DNA of 64,000 nucleotides, from contig NZ_CP022316.1 in the NCBI RefSeq assembly GCF_002216795.1, forward strand, positions 2,757,205-2,821,204, in the 5' to 3' direction. Source of the DNA: Brachybacterium avium (lineage in GTDB: Bacteria; Actinomycetota; Actinomycetes; Actinomycetales; Dermabacteraceae). Positions 19,509 to 31,475 of the stretch are shown here, piece by piece. The stretch's first letter is position 1; every line of letters starts with the position of its first letter. A program made the translations under genes and the position numbers. The notes beneath the pieces were generated by a model that ran no database searches, was not told where the DNA came from, and saw only the letters and a list, made by a program, of their open reading frames with translations.

Positions 19509-21097
19509 GTGAACGACACCGACCAGCGCCCCGTCCTCGTCGTCGACTTCGGCGCCCAGTACGCACAGCTCATCGCCCGGCGAGTCCGAGAGGCCCGGGT
19601 CTACTCCGAGGTCGTCCCGCACTCGATGACCACCGCGCAGATCCTCGCCAAGCGGCCCCGCGCGATCATCCTCTCCGGCGGCCCCAGCTCCGTCTACGCC
19701 GAGGGAGCCCCGCGCCTGGACCCGGCCCTGCTGGAGGCCGGGGTGCCCGTGCTGGGGCTCTGCTACGGCTTCCAGTCCATGGCCGCGGCGCTGGACGGCA
19801 CCGTCGCGCCGACGGGGGTGCGCGAGTACGGCGCGACCCGCCTGGAGAGCATCGAGGGCTCCTCGCAGCTGCTGAGCGACCAGGATGTCGAGCAGAACGT
19901 GTGGATGAGCCACGGCGACTCCGTGACCGCCGCCCCCGCGGGCTTCGAGGTCCTCGCCACCTCCTCCGGCAGCCCCGTCGCGGCGTTCGAGAACACCGAG
20001 AAGCGGCTCTACGGCGTGCAGTGGCACCCCGAGGTGGGCCACTCCGACCGCGGCCAGGAGGTGCTGGAGAACTTCCTCCATCGCGGCGCCGGCATCGCGC
20101 CGGCCTGGACCACCGGCAGCGTCATCGAGGAGCAGCTCGAGCGGATCCGCGCCCAGGTGGGCGAGGGCTCAGCGATCTGCGGCCTCTCCGGAGGGGTGGA
20201 CTCCGCCGTGGCCGCCGCGCTCGTGCAGCGCGCCATTGGGGATCGCCTCACCTGCGTGTATGTGAACCACGGGCTCATGCGCCAGGACGAGTCCGAGCAG
20301 ATCGAGCAGGCCTTCGGCGCCTCCACCGGCGGCGCGAGGCTGGTGATGGTCGATGCCGAGGAGCAGTTCCTGAGCGCGCTCGCCGGGGTCACCGATCCGG
20401 AGACGAAGCGCAAGATCATCGGCCGCGAGTTCATCCGCACCTTCGAGCAGGCCCAGGCGGATATCCTGCGCGAGCAGGGCGTCGTCGAAGGGGACCACGC
20501 CGAGGCCACGGCCTTCCTCGTGCAGGGCACCCTGTACCCCGACGTCGTCGAATCAGGCGGAGGTGAGGGCGCGGCGAACATCAAGAGCCACCACAACGTC
20601 GGCGGTCTGCCCGAGGACCTCTCCTTCGAGCTGGTCGAGCCGCTGCGCGCCCTGTTCAAGGACGAGGTGCGCGCCGTCGGCTCCGAGCTGGGGCTGCCCG
20701 ATGAGATCGTCTGGCGCCAGCCCTTCCCGGGGCCGGGACTCGGCATCCGCATCATCGGCGAGGTCACCAAGGAGCGCCTGGACATCCTGCGCGCCGCCGA
20801 CGCGATCGCCCGCGCCGAGCTCACTGCCGCGGGCCTGGACCGCACCATCTGGCAGTGCCCCGTGGTGCTGCTGGCCGACGTGCGCTCCGTGGGCGTGCAG
20901 GGTGATGGCCGCACCTACGGCCACCCCGTGGTGCTGCGCCCCGTCACCAGCGACGACGCGATGACCGCGGACTGGGCCAAGGTCCCCTACGACGTGCTCT
21001 CGCGGATCTCCACCCGCATCACCAACGAGGTCAGCGAGATCAACCGCGTCACCCTCGATATCACCAGCAAGCCCCCGGCACCATCGAGTGGGAGTGA
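19509..21097 (+). CDS. guaA: GMP synthase (glutamine-hydrolysing), frameshift in last codons
   Basis: The enzyme aminates XMP to GMP. The N-terminal class-I amidotransferase domain has [10 protein letters not shown] (nucleophile Cys) and [11 protein letters not shown]. The ATP-pyrophosphatase loop is [14 protein letters not shown], and the C-terminal dimer domain has [12 protein letters not shown]. The family ends in DITSKPPGTIEWE. Here the run at 21072-21078 appears one base short, so the literal frame drifts into an unrelated tail to 21173. With one base restored, the protein ends at the TGA 21095-21097. GTG 19509 is placed by the leaderless -10 box and by family alignment. It acts directly after GuaB. 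Confidence 0.95.
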
Positions 21098-21309
21098 CCT
21101 CCCGCTGAGCCCCGCCGTCAGCTGCCGGGCCGACGACATCTCGCCAGCGCGCCGCGCTCCCGCCGTGGGCTGACCGCTCCCGGCCCGACCGATCGGCGGG
21201 GCGATCGCTTGCCGCTGCGGAGGCGGAGGGGTTATCTTCCCGGGACGCTGCGCAACCGGGGCCCTCTGGCGGCCGTCGCGGCGCCGTCGACCGCAGGGAG
21301 GGCAGAGAG

Positions 21310-22836
21310 ATGACCCAGCCGCAGACAGGCACCATCACGACCCAGGTGCCCTCCAGACTCGACCGGCTGCCCTGGTCCCGCTTCCATTGGCGGGTCGTGC
21401 TCGGGCTCGGCGGGGTCTGGATCCTCGACGGCCTCGAGGTGACGATGGTCGGCAACGTCGCCGCCCGGCTCACCGAGGACGGCAGCGGGCTGGACATCAG
21501 CACCGCCCAGATCGGTGTCGCCGGAGCCATCTATATCGTCGGCGCCTGTCTCGGTGCGCTGTTCTTCGGCCAGCTCACCGACCGGCTCGGCCGCAAGAAG
21601 CTCTTCCTGTGGACGCTCGTGCTCTACCTGGTCGCGACCGTCGCGACGGCGTTCTCGTTCTCCCCCTGGTTCTTCTTCCTCTGCCGCTTCCTCACCGGTG
21701 CCGGGATCGGCGGTGAGTACGCGGCCATCAACTCCGCGATCGACGAGCTGATCCCCGCGAAGGTGCGGGGCCGGGTGGACCTCGTCATCAACGGCTCCTA
21801 CTGGCTGGGCTCCGCCGCGGGCTCCGCGCTGGCGCTGGTGCTGCTCAGCACGGCGTTCTTCCCCATCGACCTGGGCTGGCGTCTGGCCTTCGGCTTCGGC
21901 GCCGTGCTCGGGCTGGTCGTGCTCCTCGTCCGGCGCCACGTGCCGGAGAGCCCGCGCTGGCTGTTCATCCACGGCCACGAGGACGAGGCCGAACGGATCG
22001 TCCGCGGTATCGAGGAGTCGATCGAGGACGAGAAGGGAGTCGAGCTGCCTCCCGCGGAGCAGTCGCTCACCGTCCGTCAGCGCACCGCCATCCCGTTCCG
22101 GGAGATCGCCAAGGTGGCGTTCAAGACCTACCCCAAGCGCTCGCTGCTGTGCCTGGCGCTGTTCGTCGGACAGGCGTTCCTCTACAACGGCATCACCTTC
22201 AACCTGGGCCTCCTGCTCACCTCCTTCTACGGGATCGGTGAGGCCCTCGCCCCGCTGTTCATCATCTTCTGGGCGCTGTCGAACTTCGCCGGTCCGGTGA
22301 TCCTGGGCCACTTCTTCGACTCCGTGGGGCGCAAGCCGATGATCATGCTGGCGTACCTGGGCAGCGCACTGGTGACCTTGCCGCTGGCCTGGGTCTTCCT
22401 CAGCGAGACCGGGGGACTCACCGCCTTCATGATCCTGCTGGTGGTGACGTTCTTCCTGGCCTCCTCCGGGGCCAGCGCCGCCTATCTGACGGCGAGCGAG
22501 ATCTTCCCGATGGAGACACGGGCGCTCGCGATCGCCTTCTTCTACGCAGTGGGCACGGCGGTCGGCGGCATCGCCGGCCCGCTGCTGTTCGGCAACCTCA
22601 TCGCGACCGGGGAGAGGATGCCGGTCGCAGTCGGCTTCCTCATCGCGGCCGTCGTGATGGCCGTGGGCGGCCTGGCCGAGCTGTTCTTCGGCGTCAAGGC
22701 GGAGGGCGAGCAGCTCGAGGACATCGCCGCTCCGCTGACGGCCGAGGAGGCCGACGAGGAGGGCGGCGGTGACAGCGCCGGTGGTTCCTCCGACCACGGC
22801 GACCGCGGCCCGGGCCCGGCGCAGGAGCGCACCTGA
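21310..22836 (+). CDS. MFS transporter, sugar-porter/AAHS-like
   Basis: The protein is 508 aa with about 12 helices. Characteristic motifs are FGQLTDRLGRKKLF between helices 2 and 3, RFLTGAGIGGEYAA, and PESPRWLF before the central loop, as in sugar-porter and aromatic-acid/H+ symporter families. A second-half copy, FFDSVGRKPMI, is also present. The C-terminal tail is acidic and Gly/Ser-rich. ATG 21310 follows GGGAGGGCAGAG. The substrate cannot be inferred. The stop overlaps the next small gene by 1 nt. Confidence 0.9.
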   Translation: MTQPQTGTITTQVPSRLDRLPWSRFHWRVVLGLGGVWILDGLEVTMVGNVAARLTEDGSGLDISTAQIGVAGAIYIVGACLGALFFGQLTDRLGRKKLFLWTLVLYLVATVATAFSFSPWFFFLCRFLTGAGIGGEYAAINSAIDELIPAKVRGRVDLVINGSYWLGSAAGSALALVLLSTAFFPIDLGWRLAFGFGAVLGLVVLLVRRHVPESPRWLFIHGHEDEAERIVRGIEESIEDEKGVELPPAEQSLTVRQRTAIPFREIAKVAFKTYPKRSLLCLALFVGQAFLYNGITFNLGLLLTSFYGIGEALAPLFIIFWALSNFAGPVILGHFFDSVGRKPMIMLAYLGSALVTLPLAWVFLSETGGLTAFMILLVVTFFLASSGASAAYLTASEIFPMETRALAIAFFYAVGTAVGGIAGPLLFGNLIATGERMPVAVGFLIAAVVMAVGGLAELFFGVKAEGEQLEDIAAPLTAEEADEEGGGDSAGGSSDHGDRGPGPAQERT

Positions 22837-23090
22837 TGCCGGTGGGATGCCTGATCTTCGGCCATCGCCCCGCCTTCCGCGCGGACGGCCCCGTCATGCG
22901 CTGGGAGTGCGAGCGCGGGTGCGGTGAGGGCGGCGAGAAGGTCTATGCCACTGCGGCGGAGGCGCAGCAGTTCGCCGCGGCCTTCGACCGGAGGGGCGAT
23001 GCCCGGCTCGGGGAGAACGCGCCCCTGCTGGGCATGTTCCCGTTGCGGATCTGGCGGTGGCTGCGCCGTCGTGGCGCGCGCATCGACTGA
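22836..23090 (+). CDS. Small Cys-containing protein, unknown function
   Basis: The protein is 84 aa. The N-terminal half has Cys residues in CLIFGH and CERGCGEGG, which could bind a metal, followed by a helical segment (AAEAQQFAAAFDRR). It ends in a basic stretch (WRWLRRRGAR). The ATG overlaps the MFS stop, so it is probably translated as the second gene of that operon. No family is recognised with confidence. Confidence 0.65.
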   Translation: MPVGCLIFGHRPAFRADGPVMRWECERGCGEGGEKVYATAAEAQQFAAAFDRRGDARLGENAPLLGMFPLRIWRWLRRRGARID

Positions 23091-23112
23091 ATGCTCTGCG
23101 CCGCGGGCCCGC

Positions 23113-24207
23113 TCAGGCGCTCGGCGGCTCGAGCAGGCGGGAGGGGTGCGAGGGCGCTGAGGAGTGCCAGGACTGCGTGCGCTCGTAGGTCTGCCAGCCC
23201 ATCGCTTCGTAGAGGCCGTCGGCGCCGGTGGGGGAGTCGTCGTCGACCTCGAGGTCCACGTGGGTGCGTCCCCGCTCGGCGGCGTCCCGGATCGAGGCGT
23301 TCAGCAGCGCTTTCGCGATGCCGTGGCCGCGAGCGGAGCGGTGCACGCCCAGATACTCCAGATAGGTCCCCTCGCCCCAGCTCTGCGTCGCCGGGACGAC
23401 GGCGGCGACCAGGCCGCCGGCCGGCAGCCAGATCCCCTCGCGGTTGATCTCCGCGATCCACCAGTGGTCCCAGCCCGCCTCCTCGGGGTTCTCGATGAGG
23501 CGCTGGACGAACTCGGCGAAGGATTCGCGGTAGGAGTTGAAGTGGTCGGCGAAGGACTCCTCGAGCATCCGGTGCACGGTGCGCACGTCCTGGGCGACCG
23601 GCAGGCCGGACTCGTGGCGGTGGACCTGCCGCACGCGGGTCCCTTCGCGCGGCGCAGGCAGCTCCGTCAGCTCCGCCGGGTCGACGGGGCGGCGCATGTG
23701 CAGCCAGGTGCGGACCCTCTCGTAGCCCGCCGCCTCGAGGAGTCGGCTGCGGTCGGTGTCCAGCTCGTTCGCATCGGCGTCCAGCTGGGTGCGCTCGACC
23801 CCGCGCGCCCGGGCGAAGGATCCCCCCACCTCGACCGCCCAGTCCAGCAGCGCGCCGGCCAGGGCGTCACGCTCCGGGCAGTCCTGGGCGATCACGAACT
23901 GGACGTTGGTGCGACCGGTGGCGCGGTCCTCGAGGGCGATCCAGGCGACCGGCGGCTGATCGAGTGTGGGTGAGCCGTCGGCGGCGACGGGCACCACCAC
24001 CACCTCCCGTCGTGCCCAGGACTTCAGCCCCACCATCCGCGAGCGCATCCCGGCCTCGTCGGCCGCCCCGTCGGGCGTGTGGCGGCGGATGTCCGCGGTG
24101 ACCAGTGCGACCACTGCTGGGACGTCAGCCTCGATCGGTACCCGGGATGTCAGCAGACCTTCCAGGGGCACGGGCATCGTGGGCGGGAAGTGATCGGTCA
24201 GCAGCAT
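23113..24207 (-). CDS. GNAT-family N-acetyltransferase, two-domain type
   Basis: The protein is 364 aa, long enough for tandem GNAT domains. The C-terminal domain has a clear acetyl-CoA-binding motif (YLEYLGVHRSARGHGIAKALL, then ADGLYEAMGW). The N-terminal half has a weaker GNAT pattern (ALLDWAVEVG...LLEAAGYERVRTW). The plan resembles mycothiol synthase MshD, but I cannot assign that role. A -10-like AAAGAT lies 6 nt before ATG 24207, in line with a leaderless transcript. The MFS gene lies 12 nt upstream on the same strand. Confidence 0.85.
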   Translation of the reverse strand: MLLTDHFPPTMPVPLEGLLTSRVPIEADVPAVVALVTADIRRHTPDGAADEAGMRSRMVGLKSWARREVVVVPVAADGSPTLDQPPVAWIALEDRATGRTNVQFVIAQDCPERDALAGALLDWAVEVGGSFARARGVERTQLDADANELDTDRSRLLEAAGYERVRTWLHMRRPVDPAELTELPAPREGTRVRQVHRHESGLPVAQDVRTVHRMLEESFADHFNSYRESFAEFVQRLIENPEEAGWDHWWIAEINREGIWLPAGGLVAAVVPATQSWGEGTYLEYLGVHRSARGHGIAKALLNASIRDAAERGRTHVDLEVDDDSPTGADGLYEAMGWQTYERTQSWHSSAPSHPSRLLEPPSA

Positions 24208-24219
24208 CCGCCCATCTTT

Positions 24220-26070
<1,851 letters not shown>

Positions 26071-26115
26071 TCAGCGGGCTTCGACCGGAAGAGAATATCC
26101 CCTTCTTGCAGTCGA

Positions 26116-26136
26116 TGCACTATTTCACTGAGTGCA
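26116..26136. promoter_or_regulatory. Candidate TetR operator between divergent MFS and tetR genes
   Basis: TGCACT (26116-26121) and AGTGCA (26131-26136) form a perfect 6-bp inverted repeat with a 9-nt spacer. It lies about 20 nt from the -10 boxes of both divergent genes (TATTCT on the minus strand, TACGAT at 26158-26163 on the plus strand), covering both likely -35 regions. A shorter overlapping repeat, ACTGAGTGCAGT, is also present. Binding by the adjacent TetR protein is inferred. Confidence 0.55.
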
Positions 26137-26169
26137 GTTTCTGTGATCTGTCGGACCTACGATGGAGCC

Positions 26170-26781
26170 GTGACCGACGAGAACCACCCGACCGAGAAGA
26201 CCCTGGGGCTGCGCGAGCTGAAGAAGCGCCAGTCCCGCATCGCCATGCACCGTGCAGCCCTCGAACTCGTGAACGAGCACGGACTCTCCGGTGTCACCGC
26301 CGAGGCGATCGCCCATCGCGCAGGGGTCTCCACCCGTACCTTCTTCAACCACTGGAGCACCAAGGAGTCCGCGATCATCGGGATCCTCGGCGCCGGCGGG
26401 CAGGAGATCTCCGAGCACCTGCGCCAGCAGATCGAGGAGACCGGACCGCTGGGAGCGCTGCGCACGGTGCTGCGGGAGTTCGTCTGCTCCGCCCCGGTGG
26501 ATGCGGAGCTGCGGGAGCTGAAGAAGCAGGTGATGGTCAAGGAGCCGAAGCTGCACGCCCTCTCCTCCGGCAACCTGATGTCGGTGCAGACCGAGATGGT
26601 CGCGATGCTGACGGAGGCTCTGCCAGGAGAGGACGCCCACGAGCGAGCGATGCTCGCGGTGCAGCTGGGCTTCGCCGTGACCCGCACGGCGTTCGCGATC
26701 TCGATGGCCCGCGGCCTGGACCTCGGCACCGCCTTCGATGACGTCCTGGCGCACTACGACCAGGGCGACCCCGTCTTCTGA
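26170..26781 (+). CDS. TetR-family transcriptional regulator
   Basis: The protein is about 203 aa. The N-terminal helix-turn-helix domain is typical (RIAMHRAALELVNEHGLSGVTAEAIAHRAGVSTRTFFNHWSTKESAI). The C-terminal ligand domain is helical and variable. GTG 26170 is chosen because the -10 box TACGAT (26158-26163) lies 6 nt upstream, implying a leaderless mRNA; the ATG 27 nt upstream would fall before the promoter. It probably represses the divergent DHA2 transporter and itself through the inverted repeat at 26116-26136. Confidence 0.92.
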   Translation: MTDENHPTEKTLGLRELKKRQSRIAMHRAALELVNEHGLSGVTAEAIAHRAGVSTRTFFNHWSTKESAIIGILGAGGQEISEHLRQQIEETGPLGALRTVLREFVCSAPVDAELRELKKQVMVKEPKLHALSSGNLMSVQTEMVAMLTEALPGEDAHERAMLAVQLGFAVTRTAFAISMARGLDLGTAFDDVLAHYDQGDPVF

Positions 26782-26821
26782 CCCGGGTACGGCCGCCCCG
26801 GGCGCACCGGGGACGGACCCC

Positions 26822-27819
26822 TCACCTCACCAGGCGCCCCAGTCCGACCTCCCAGCCGCGGCCGTCGGCCAACCGGTCTGCGACCAGGCGCTCCAAACGG
26901 GTGCCGCGCGGCAGCGATGCGGCGTCGTACGGCGGGCGCTCGCCGAAGACGAAGAACGCCGCGGAATCGTCGGAGCGGTCATGGTGCAGGAGCTCCCAGC
27001 GCTGCGCGAAGGAGCCGAGGTTCGAGCCCGCGCCGAACTCCTCGGTCAGCAGCGGGTTGATCAGCCAGGAGTCGCAGTGGAATTCGTGGCCGAACGGCGG
27101 CGCTCCCTGCGGGCGGTCCGTATCGAGATCGGCGTAGCGGGTGCTGAAATAGGCGGTCGCGCGTGCCAGCGAGTCGTCGACCGCGGCGGGCGTGAGCGGG
27201 CCCGTGGCCGGGATATGGGTGCCGATCACCCAGCGCTCCTGCGCCGTGCCCCGGTCTGCCCGGTGCAGATCGAACTGCAGCCTTCCCAGGTGCACCAGCC
27301 GGCCCCGCCAGTTCAGCGCCATCCAGGGCAGCTGGTGCAGCCCCAGTCGGCCGCTGCTGCGCCGGTGGATGCGCATCTGCTGGCCGAGATCCGCGAGCAC
27401 CTGCCAGGACTGCTCGGCGCTCAACCCTCGCTCGCGATGCCAGGCGCGCACCGTGGAGGTGCTGACCATGAGGGCGAGGATCGCGATCAGGCCCACGCCC
27501 GGCGCGAGGCGCTGCTGCAGGGCGGTCTGCTCCTCCTCCCGGGCGCCGAGCGCGGCCTCGGGACGTCGAGTCCGGCACCGGCACGCAGCAGGTTCGCGGT
27601 GGCGGTGATCTCCGCGAGGACCTCCTGATCCTCCACGGCGGGACCGATCAGGGCACTGAGCTCGGTGTGATCCTCTCCGGTGATGCCCAACAGCTCGTAC
27701 AGCGCAGGGGCCGACGGGGCCCGCAGCATCGCTGCGATCGCGGCGGGAGACAGCTCTTCGGTGGCGCGGACGGCGCGCGGGGGATCCCCGAGGACCTCGA
27801 ACTGGGCGTCATCGTTCAT
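26822..27819 (-). CDS. GNAT-like acyltransferase (DUF5596/GNAT_C type), apparent frameshift
   Basis: The N-terminal part (LYELLGITGEDHTELSALIG) resembles the N-terminal domain of a two-domain acyltransferase family. The larger part matches its C-terminal domain (RAWHRERGLSAEQSWQVLADLGQQM, LGRLQFDL, IGTHIPATGPLTPAAVDDSL). The parts lie in different frames. Restoring one base near 27557-27562 gives GLDVPEAALGAREEEQTALQ and joins them into about 332 aa. ATG 27819 has the -10 box TACGGT (27831-27826) 6 nt upstream. The family name is from memory of these patterns; substrates are unknown. It converges with the TetR gene. Confidence 0.78.
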
Positions 27820-27918
27820 GCGCACACCGTAGCCTCCGCCGTCCGTCGGATGTGAGCTGGGCCGGGATGTCACCCGCAGTCTGTTCGGCGCCCGACGCCG
27901 CCGCTGAGAGTGCCCGAC

Positions 27919-27960
27919 GCGGACGGCGCCCCCACCTCGAAAGGTGGGGGCGCCGTCCGC
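27919..27960 (-). terminator. 19-bp perfect hairpin, terminator of gpmA
   Basis: A perfect 19-bp inverted repeat (27919-27937 against 27942-27960) closes a 4-nt CGAA loop (on the + strand). It starts 15 nt beyond the gpmA stop. It is one of the longest stems in the window. No T tract follows. Confidence 0.85.
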
Positions 27961-27974
27961 GCGGGAGCGTCAGT

Positions 27975-28721
27975 TCACTTCTTGCCCTGATTCGCGACCG
28001 CCTCGGCGGCGGCCTTCGCGGCGACCGGGTCGAGGTAGCGGCCACCCTTCTCGACGGGCTGGAAGTCCTCGTCCAGCTCGTACACCAGCGGCTGGCCGGT
28101 GGGGATGTTCAGCCCGGAGATCTCCTCGTCGGAGATGCCGTCGAGGTACTTCACCAGTGCGCGCAGCGAGTTGCCGTGCGCGGCGACCAGCACCGTCTTG
28201 CCGTCGACCAGGTCGGGCTTGATGCCCTCCTCCCAGTACGGCAGGAAGCGCTCGACGACGTCCTTGAGGCACTCGGCCTTCGGCAGCTGGTCACCGAGGT
28301 CCGCGTACTGCGGGTCCTGGTCCTGGGAGAACTCGGTGCCGAACTCGATCTCGGGAGGCGGGGTGTCGTAGGAGCGGCGCCAGGCCATGAACTGCTCCTC
28401 GCCGTACTTCTCCCGGATCTCGGCCTTGTTCATGCCCTGCAGTGCGCCGTAGTGGCGCTCGTTCAGACGCCAGTCGCGCTTGACGGGGATCCAGTGACGG
28501 TCCGCCGCGTCGAGGGACAGGTTCGCGGTCATGATGGCGCGGCGCTGCAGGGAGGTGTGCACCACGTCGGGGAGGATCCCGGCCTCCTTGAGGAGGTCAC
28601 CGCCCTCGATCGCCTCCTGGCGGCCCTTCTCGGTGAGGTGGACGTCCACCCAGCCGGTGAACAGGTTCTTCGCATTCCAGTCGCTCTCGCCGTGGCGGAG
28701 CAGCACGAGTGTGTAGGTCAT
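27975..28721 (-). CDS. gpmA: 2,3-bisphosphoglycerate-dependent phosphoglycerate mutase
   Basis: The 248-aa enzyme interconverts 3- and 2-phosphoglycerate in glycolysis and gluconeogenesis. Signatures are [10 protein letters not shown] (phosphorylated His), [23 protein letters not shown] and the second catalytic His in [14 protein letters not shown]. Length is normal. The -10 box TACCCT (28733-28728) lies 6 nt before ATG 28721, implying a leaderless mRNA. A strong hairpin follows the stop. Confidence 0.97.
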   Translation of the reverse strand: MTYTLVLLRHGESDWNAKNLFTGWVDVHLTEKGRQEAIEGGDLLKEAGILPDVVHTSLQRRAIMTANLSLDAADRHWIPVKRDWRLNERHYGALQGMNKAEIREKYGEEQFMAWRRSYDTPPPEIEFGTEFSQDQDPQYADLGDQLPKAECLKDVVERFLPYWEEGIKPDLVDGKTVLVAAHGNSLRALVKYLDGISDEEISGLNIPTGQPLVYELDEDFQPVEKGGRYLDPVAAKAAAEAVANQGKK

Positions 28722-28789
28722 GGGGCCAGGGTACGCGGGCCGGGCGGGGGAGTGCAGATCCTGCTCACGGGCCGCCCGGTGAGCGGTGC

Positions 28790-29215
28790 TCAGGCCTCGA
28801 GCAGGATCGTGAAGGGGCCGTCGCCCGTGAGCGCCACCCGCATCATGGCGCCGAAGCGTCCGGTCGCGACGGTGATGCCGCGCTCCCGGATGGCTTCGAC
28901 CACCTGCTGGACCAGGGGCTCGGCGACCGGGCCCGGTGCGGCCCCGCTCCAGGACGGCCGGCGCCCCTTGCGCGCATCGCCGTAGAGGGTGAACTGGGAG
29001 ACCACCAGCACCTGCGCCCCGGCATCGAGCACCGAGCGCTCACCGTCCAGGATCCGCAGCTCACAGATCTTCCGAGCGATCGTGGCCACCTGCTCGGGGC
29101 CGTCCTGATGGGTCACTCCCACCAGGGCCAGCAGGCCCTCGCCGTCGATCGCACCGACCACCTCGCCGTCCACCTCGACCTGGGCACCGTCGACTCTCTG
29201 GAGCACTGCACGCAT
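28790..29215 (-). CDS. dtd: D-aminoacyl-tRNA deacylase
   Basis: The 141-aa enzyme removes D-amino acids wrongly attached to tRNA. It matches the DTD family from the first residues ([18 protein letters not shown]) through [19 protein letters not shown] and [18 protein letters not shown], the segments that form the proofreading pocket. ATG 29215 begins exactly at the family start. A -10-like CACCAT lies 6 nt upstream, suggesting a leaderless mRNA. The APH-fold gene lies 64 nt upstream on the same strand. Confidence 0.95.
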   Translation of the reverse strand: MRAVLQRVDGAQVEVDGEVVGAIDGEGLLALVGVTHQDGPEQVATIARKICELRILDGERSVLDAGAQVLVVSQFTLYGDARKGRRPSWSGAAPGPVAEPLVQQVVEAIRERGITVATGRFGAMMRVALTGDGPFTILLEA

Positions 29216-29279
29216 GCCCCGATGGTGGCACAGCTCCGCAGTGCCCGGCGCCGCCGGCGGGCGCCGGTCACGGAGGCCA

Positions 29280-30944
29280 TCAGCTCGGGAGGATCGAGTC
29301 GATCCGTCGCTCCTGGGTGGGGGAGTCGTCACCGTCATCGGAGCGGCCACCGGACACCTGCGGCTGGGGCGGATGCGGCTCGGCGGCCTGGACCGGTCGA
29401 GGCGAGAGGCTCTGCGGGGGCAGGGGCGCGGTGTTCTCCGGCGGCGCCGAGTACGCCGAGGGACCGGAGGGCTGCACCGGAGCCTGCTGCTGCGCCGGGG
29501 CCCGCTGTGGGGGTGCGGGCTGCTGAGCGGGGCCGGGGCTCTGCGGTGGCGGGACCTGGCGCACCCCCGTCGGGCCTTGTGTCGGTGGGACGGGAACGGC
29601 CGGTCGCGAATCGGTGATCGGAGCAGCTGCGGCCTGCTTCGCGGCCTCGGCCTCACGCCGCCGGGACTCGGCATGCCGGGCCGCGGTGACCCATTCCTCG
29701 GCGACCCGCACGATCGCCTCGGTCGCGGCCTCCCACGCCGCCTCCTGCTGACGGTGCGGGCCGGTGGCCAGGGACAGCACCACGCCGGCGGAGCGGAGCG
29801 CGAGCTCGGTGGGGTCGACCCGTTCCGAGAACATCTCGTGCCAGGTGCGGATGGCCTCCTCGACCCGCTCCTGCGTGGCGCGATCGATGCGGCCGGCATT
29901 GCCGTAATCGGCCAGGACGCTGAGATGGGCCAGCAGGCAGGCCAGGTCGTCGGCGCGCCTGCCCGGGCCCACGGTGTCGATGTCGAGCAGGCCGACCACC
30001 CTGCCGCCATCGACGAATACCTGCGCCTCGTAGAAGTCTCCGTGCACCACGTCGTGGGGACGCATGTCCATCCGCTGCTCGAGCGCGGACAGCCCGTCGC
30101 GGATCGACCGCACCAGGGCATCCAGCCGCGGCCCCAGCGAGGGGACCGACGAGCTGACGATGCCGGAGTAGAAATCCACCGAGTCGGTCCAGGGCGGGCG
30201 CAGCGAGAGCGAGTACATCGAGGCGGGCAGCCGGTCCAGCAGAGCGACCAGGTCCTCGGCCCGGCAGGCGTCCACGCCCTCGTCGACCACGGCGCGGGCG
30301 AGAGGCCGCCCGGGCAGCTCGGCGAGGACCACCAGCCCGTTGTGGTGGGCGATCACCTCGGGCACCGGGACACCGGCTGCGAGCAGCCGATGGTGGCGGT
30401 CGACGATCTCCCCGCTGCGATGGGGCTGCATCACCTTCAGGTAAACGGCCCGGGTGCCCTGGGAGGCACGCAGCACTGCCCGGCGTCCCGGACGGTAGGA
30501 CACGACGTCGATCGCGATCGGCACCGACGGGTCCGGGCCGATGGCGGCGCCGAGATCGTGCAGGGTGCGGCCGACGATGTCCGGATAGCAGACCAGCGGC
30601 AGCATCGGCAGCCAGGGGTCGTGGGGGTAGCGCCACACTCGGACGTTGATATCGCCGTCGGTCATCACCAGGGTCTGCTCGGCGACATGGAGGTTCTTCT
30701 CGCGCTCGCCGATATGGGCGCTGGCGCCGAACAGCTCCTCGCGCGCCGGCGCCTGCGGACCGTCCAGCTCGGGCCAGGACACCTGGGTGCGGTACAGCGC
30801 CTTGGTGCTGCGCCCGGGACGGTGATCGACGTGGTCGAGCTGCCAGCTGTGCAGCACTCCACCGGAGTTGCCGACGGCCGAGCGGAGCAGTCCTCCCGCG
30901 CCGGGCCCGGTGAGGAGCTCAGACCCGTCCTGCGTGTGTGACAT
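29280..30944 (-). CDS. APH-fold kinase-like protein with Pro/Gln-rich tail
   Basis: The protein is 554 aa. The middle part has the phosphotransferase catalytic motif [20 protein letters not shown], followed by the metal-binding [10 protein letters not shown]. The ATP-binding lobe is less clear ([12 protein letters not shown]). An N-terminal region of about 130 residues precedes the kinase fold. After about residue 425 the sequence is rich in Ala, Pro, Gln and Ser and looks disordered. The substrate is unknown, and an antibiotic-resistance role should not be assumed. A -10-like AATGAT lies 6 nt before ATG 30944. It is divergent from the DUF3151 gene. Confidence 0.8.
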   Translation of the reverse strand: MSHTQDGSELLTGPGAGGLLRSAVGNSGGVLHSWQLDHVDHRPGRSTKALYRTQVSWPELDGPQAPAREELFGASAHIGEREKNLHVAEQTLVMTDGDINVRVWRYPHDPWLPMLPLVCYPDIVGRTLHDLGAAIGPDPSVPIAIDVVSYRPGRRAVLRASQGTRAVYLKVMQPHRSGEIVDRHHRLLAAGVPVPEVIAHHNGLVVLAELPGRPLARAVVDEGVDACRAEDLVALLDRLPASMYSLSLRPPWTDSVDFYSGIVSSSVPSLGPRLDALVRSIRDGLSALEQRMDMRPHDVVHGDFYEAQVFVDGGRVVGLLDIDTVGPGRRADDLACLLAHLSVLADYGNAGRIDRATQERVEEAIRTWHEMFSERVDPTELALRSAGVVLSLATGPHRQQEAAWEAATEAIVRVAEEWVTAARHAESRRREAEAAKQAAAAPITDSRPAVPVPPTQGPTGVRQVPPPQSPGPAQQPAPPQRAPAQQQAPVQPSGPSAYSAPPENTAPLPPQSLSPRPVQAAEPHPPQPQVSGGRSDDGDDSPTQERRIDSILPS

Positions 30945-30998
30945 GGGTGAATCATTCCGGTCATGTGGTCATCAGGCGACACCGCCTACGATGCTTGC

Positions 30999-31424
30999 AT
31001 GGCTGATCGTACCGATAACCTCACCAGCGGGAACCTTCTGGGGATTCCCGAGACCCGACTTCCCGACGACTTCGTCGATGTGCAGGTGAGCGAGGAGCTG
31101 GTCGACGGTGACCCGCGGGAGATCACCGCCCGCCATCTCGACTCCCCGCTCGCGTGGGCCACCCTCGCCCAGGATGCCCTGACCGATGGCGATGACGTCG
31201 CGGCCTACGCCTACGCCCGCACCGGCTACCACCGTGGCCTGGATGCGCTGCGCCAGGCCGGCTGGCGCGGGCAGGGGCCGATCCCTGCCTCCCACTCCCC
31301 GAACCGCGGTTTCCTGCGGGCGCTGGCGATGCTGGGGGAGACCTCGCGCCGACTCGGCGACGAGGCCGAGGCCGATCGCGTCACCGGCTTCCTCCGCGAG
31401 GCCGACCCGAGCCTGCTGGACTGA
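30999..31424 (+). CDS. DUF3151-family protein
   Basis: The 141-aa protein matches a small actinobacterial family. It has a variable N-terminus, then HLDSPLAWATLAQDAL, a helix pair with AYAYARTGYHRGLDALRQAGWRG and PNRGFLRALAMLGETSRRLGD. Its helical repeats recall TPR-like packing, but its role is unknown. A -10 box TACGAT (30987-30992) lies 6 nt before ATG 30999, giving a leaderless mRNA. purA follows after a terminator. Confidence 0.85.
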   Translation: MADRTDNLTSGNLLGIPETRLPDDFVDVQVSEELVDGDPREITARHLDSPLAWATLAQDALTDGDDVAAYAYARTGYHRGLDALRQAGWRGQGPIPASHSPNRGFLRALAMLGETSRRLGDEAEADRVTGFLREADPSLLD

Positions 31425-31430
31425 GCGCAC

Positions 31431-31468
31431 CGGCCGGGCGCCCCCGGTTCGCAGGGGGCGTCCGGCCG
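31431..31468 (+). terminator. Hairpin terminator between DUF3151 gene and purA
   Basis: A 15-bp stem with one G-U pair (31431-31445 against 31454-31468) encloses an 8-nt loop and begins 7 nt after the DUF3151 stop. The purA -10 box follows at 31476-31481. Confidence 0.75.
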
Positions 31469-31475
31469 TGCTTGG

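Noticed and set aside
29280-30944. Aminoglycoside resistance gene
   Set aside because: The kinase fold alone is not evidence; size, extra regions and context do not match known resistance enzymes.
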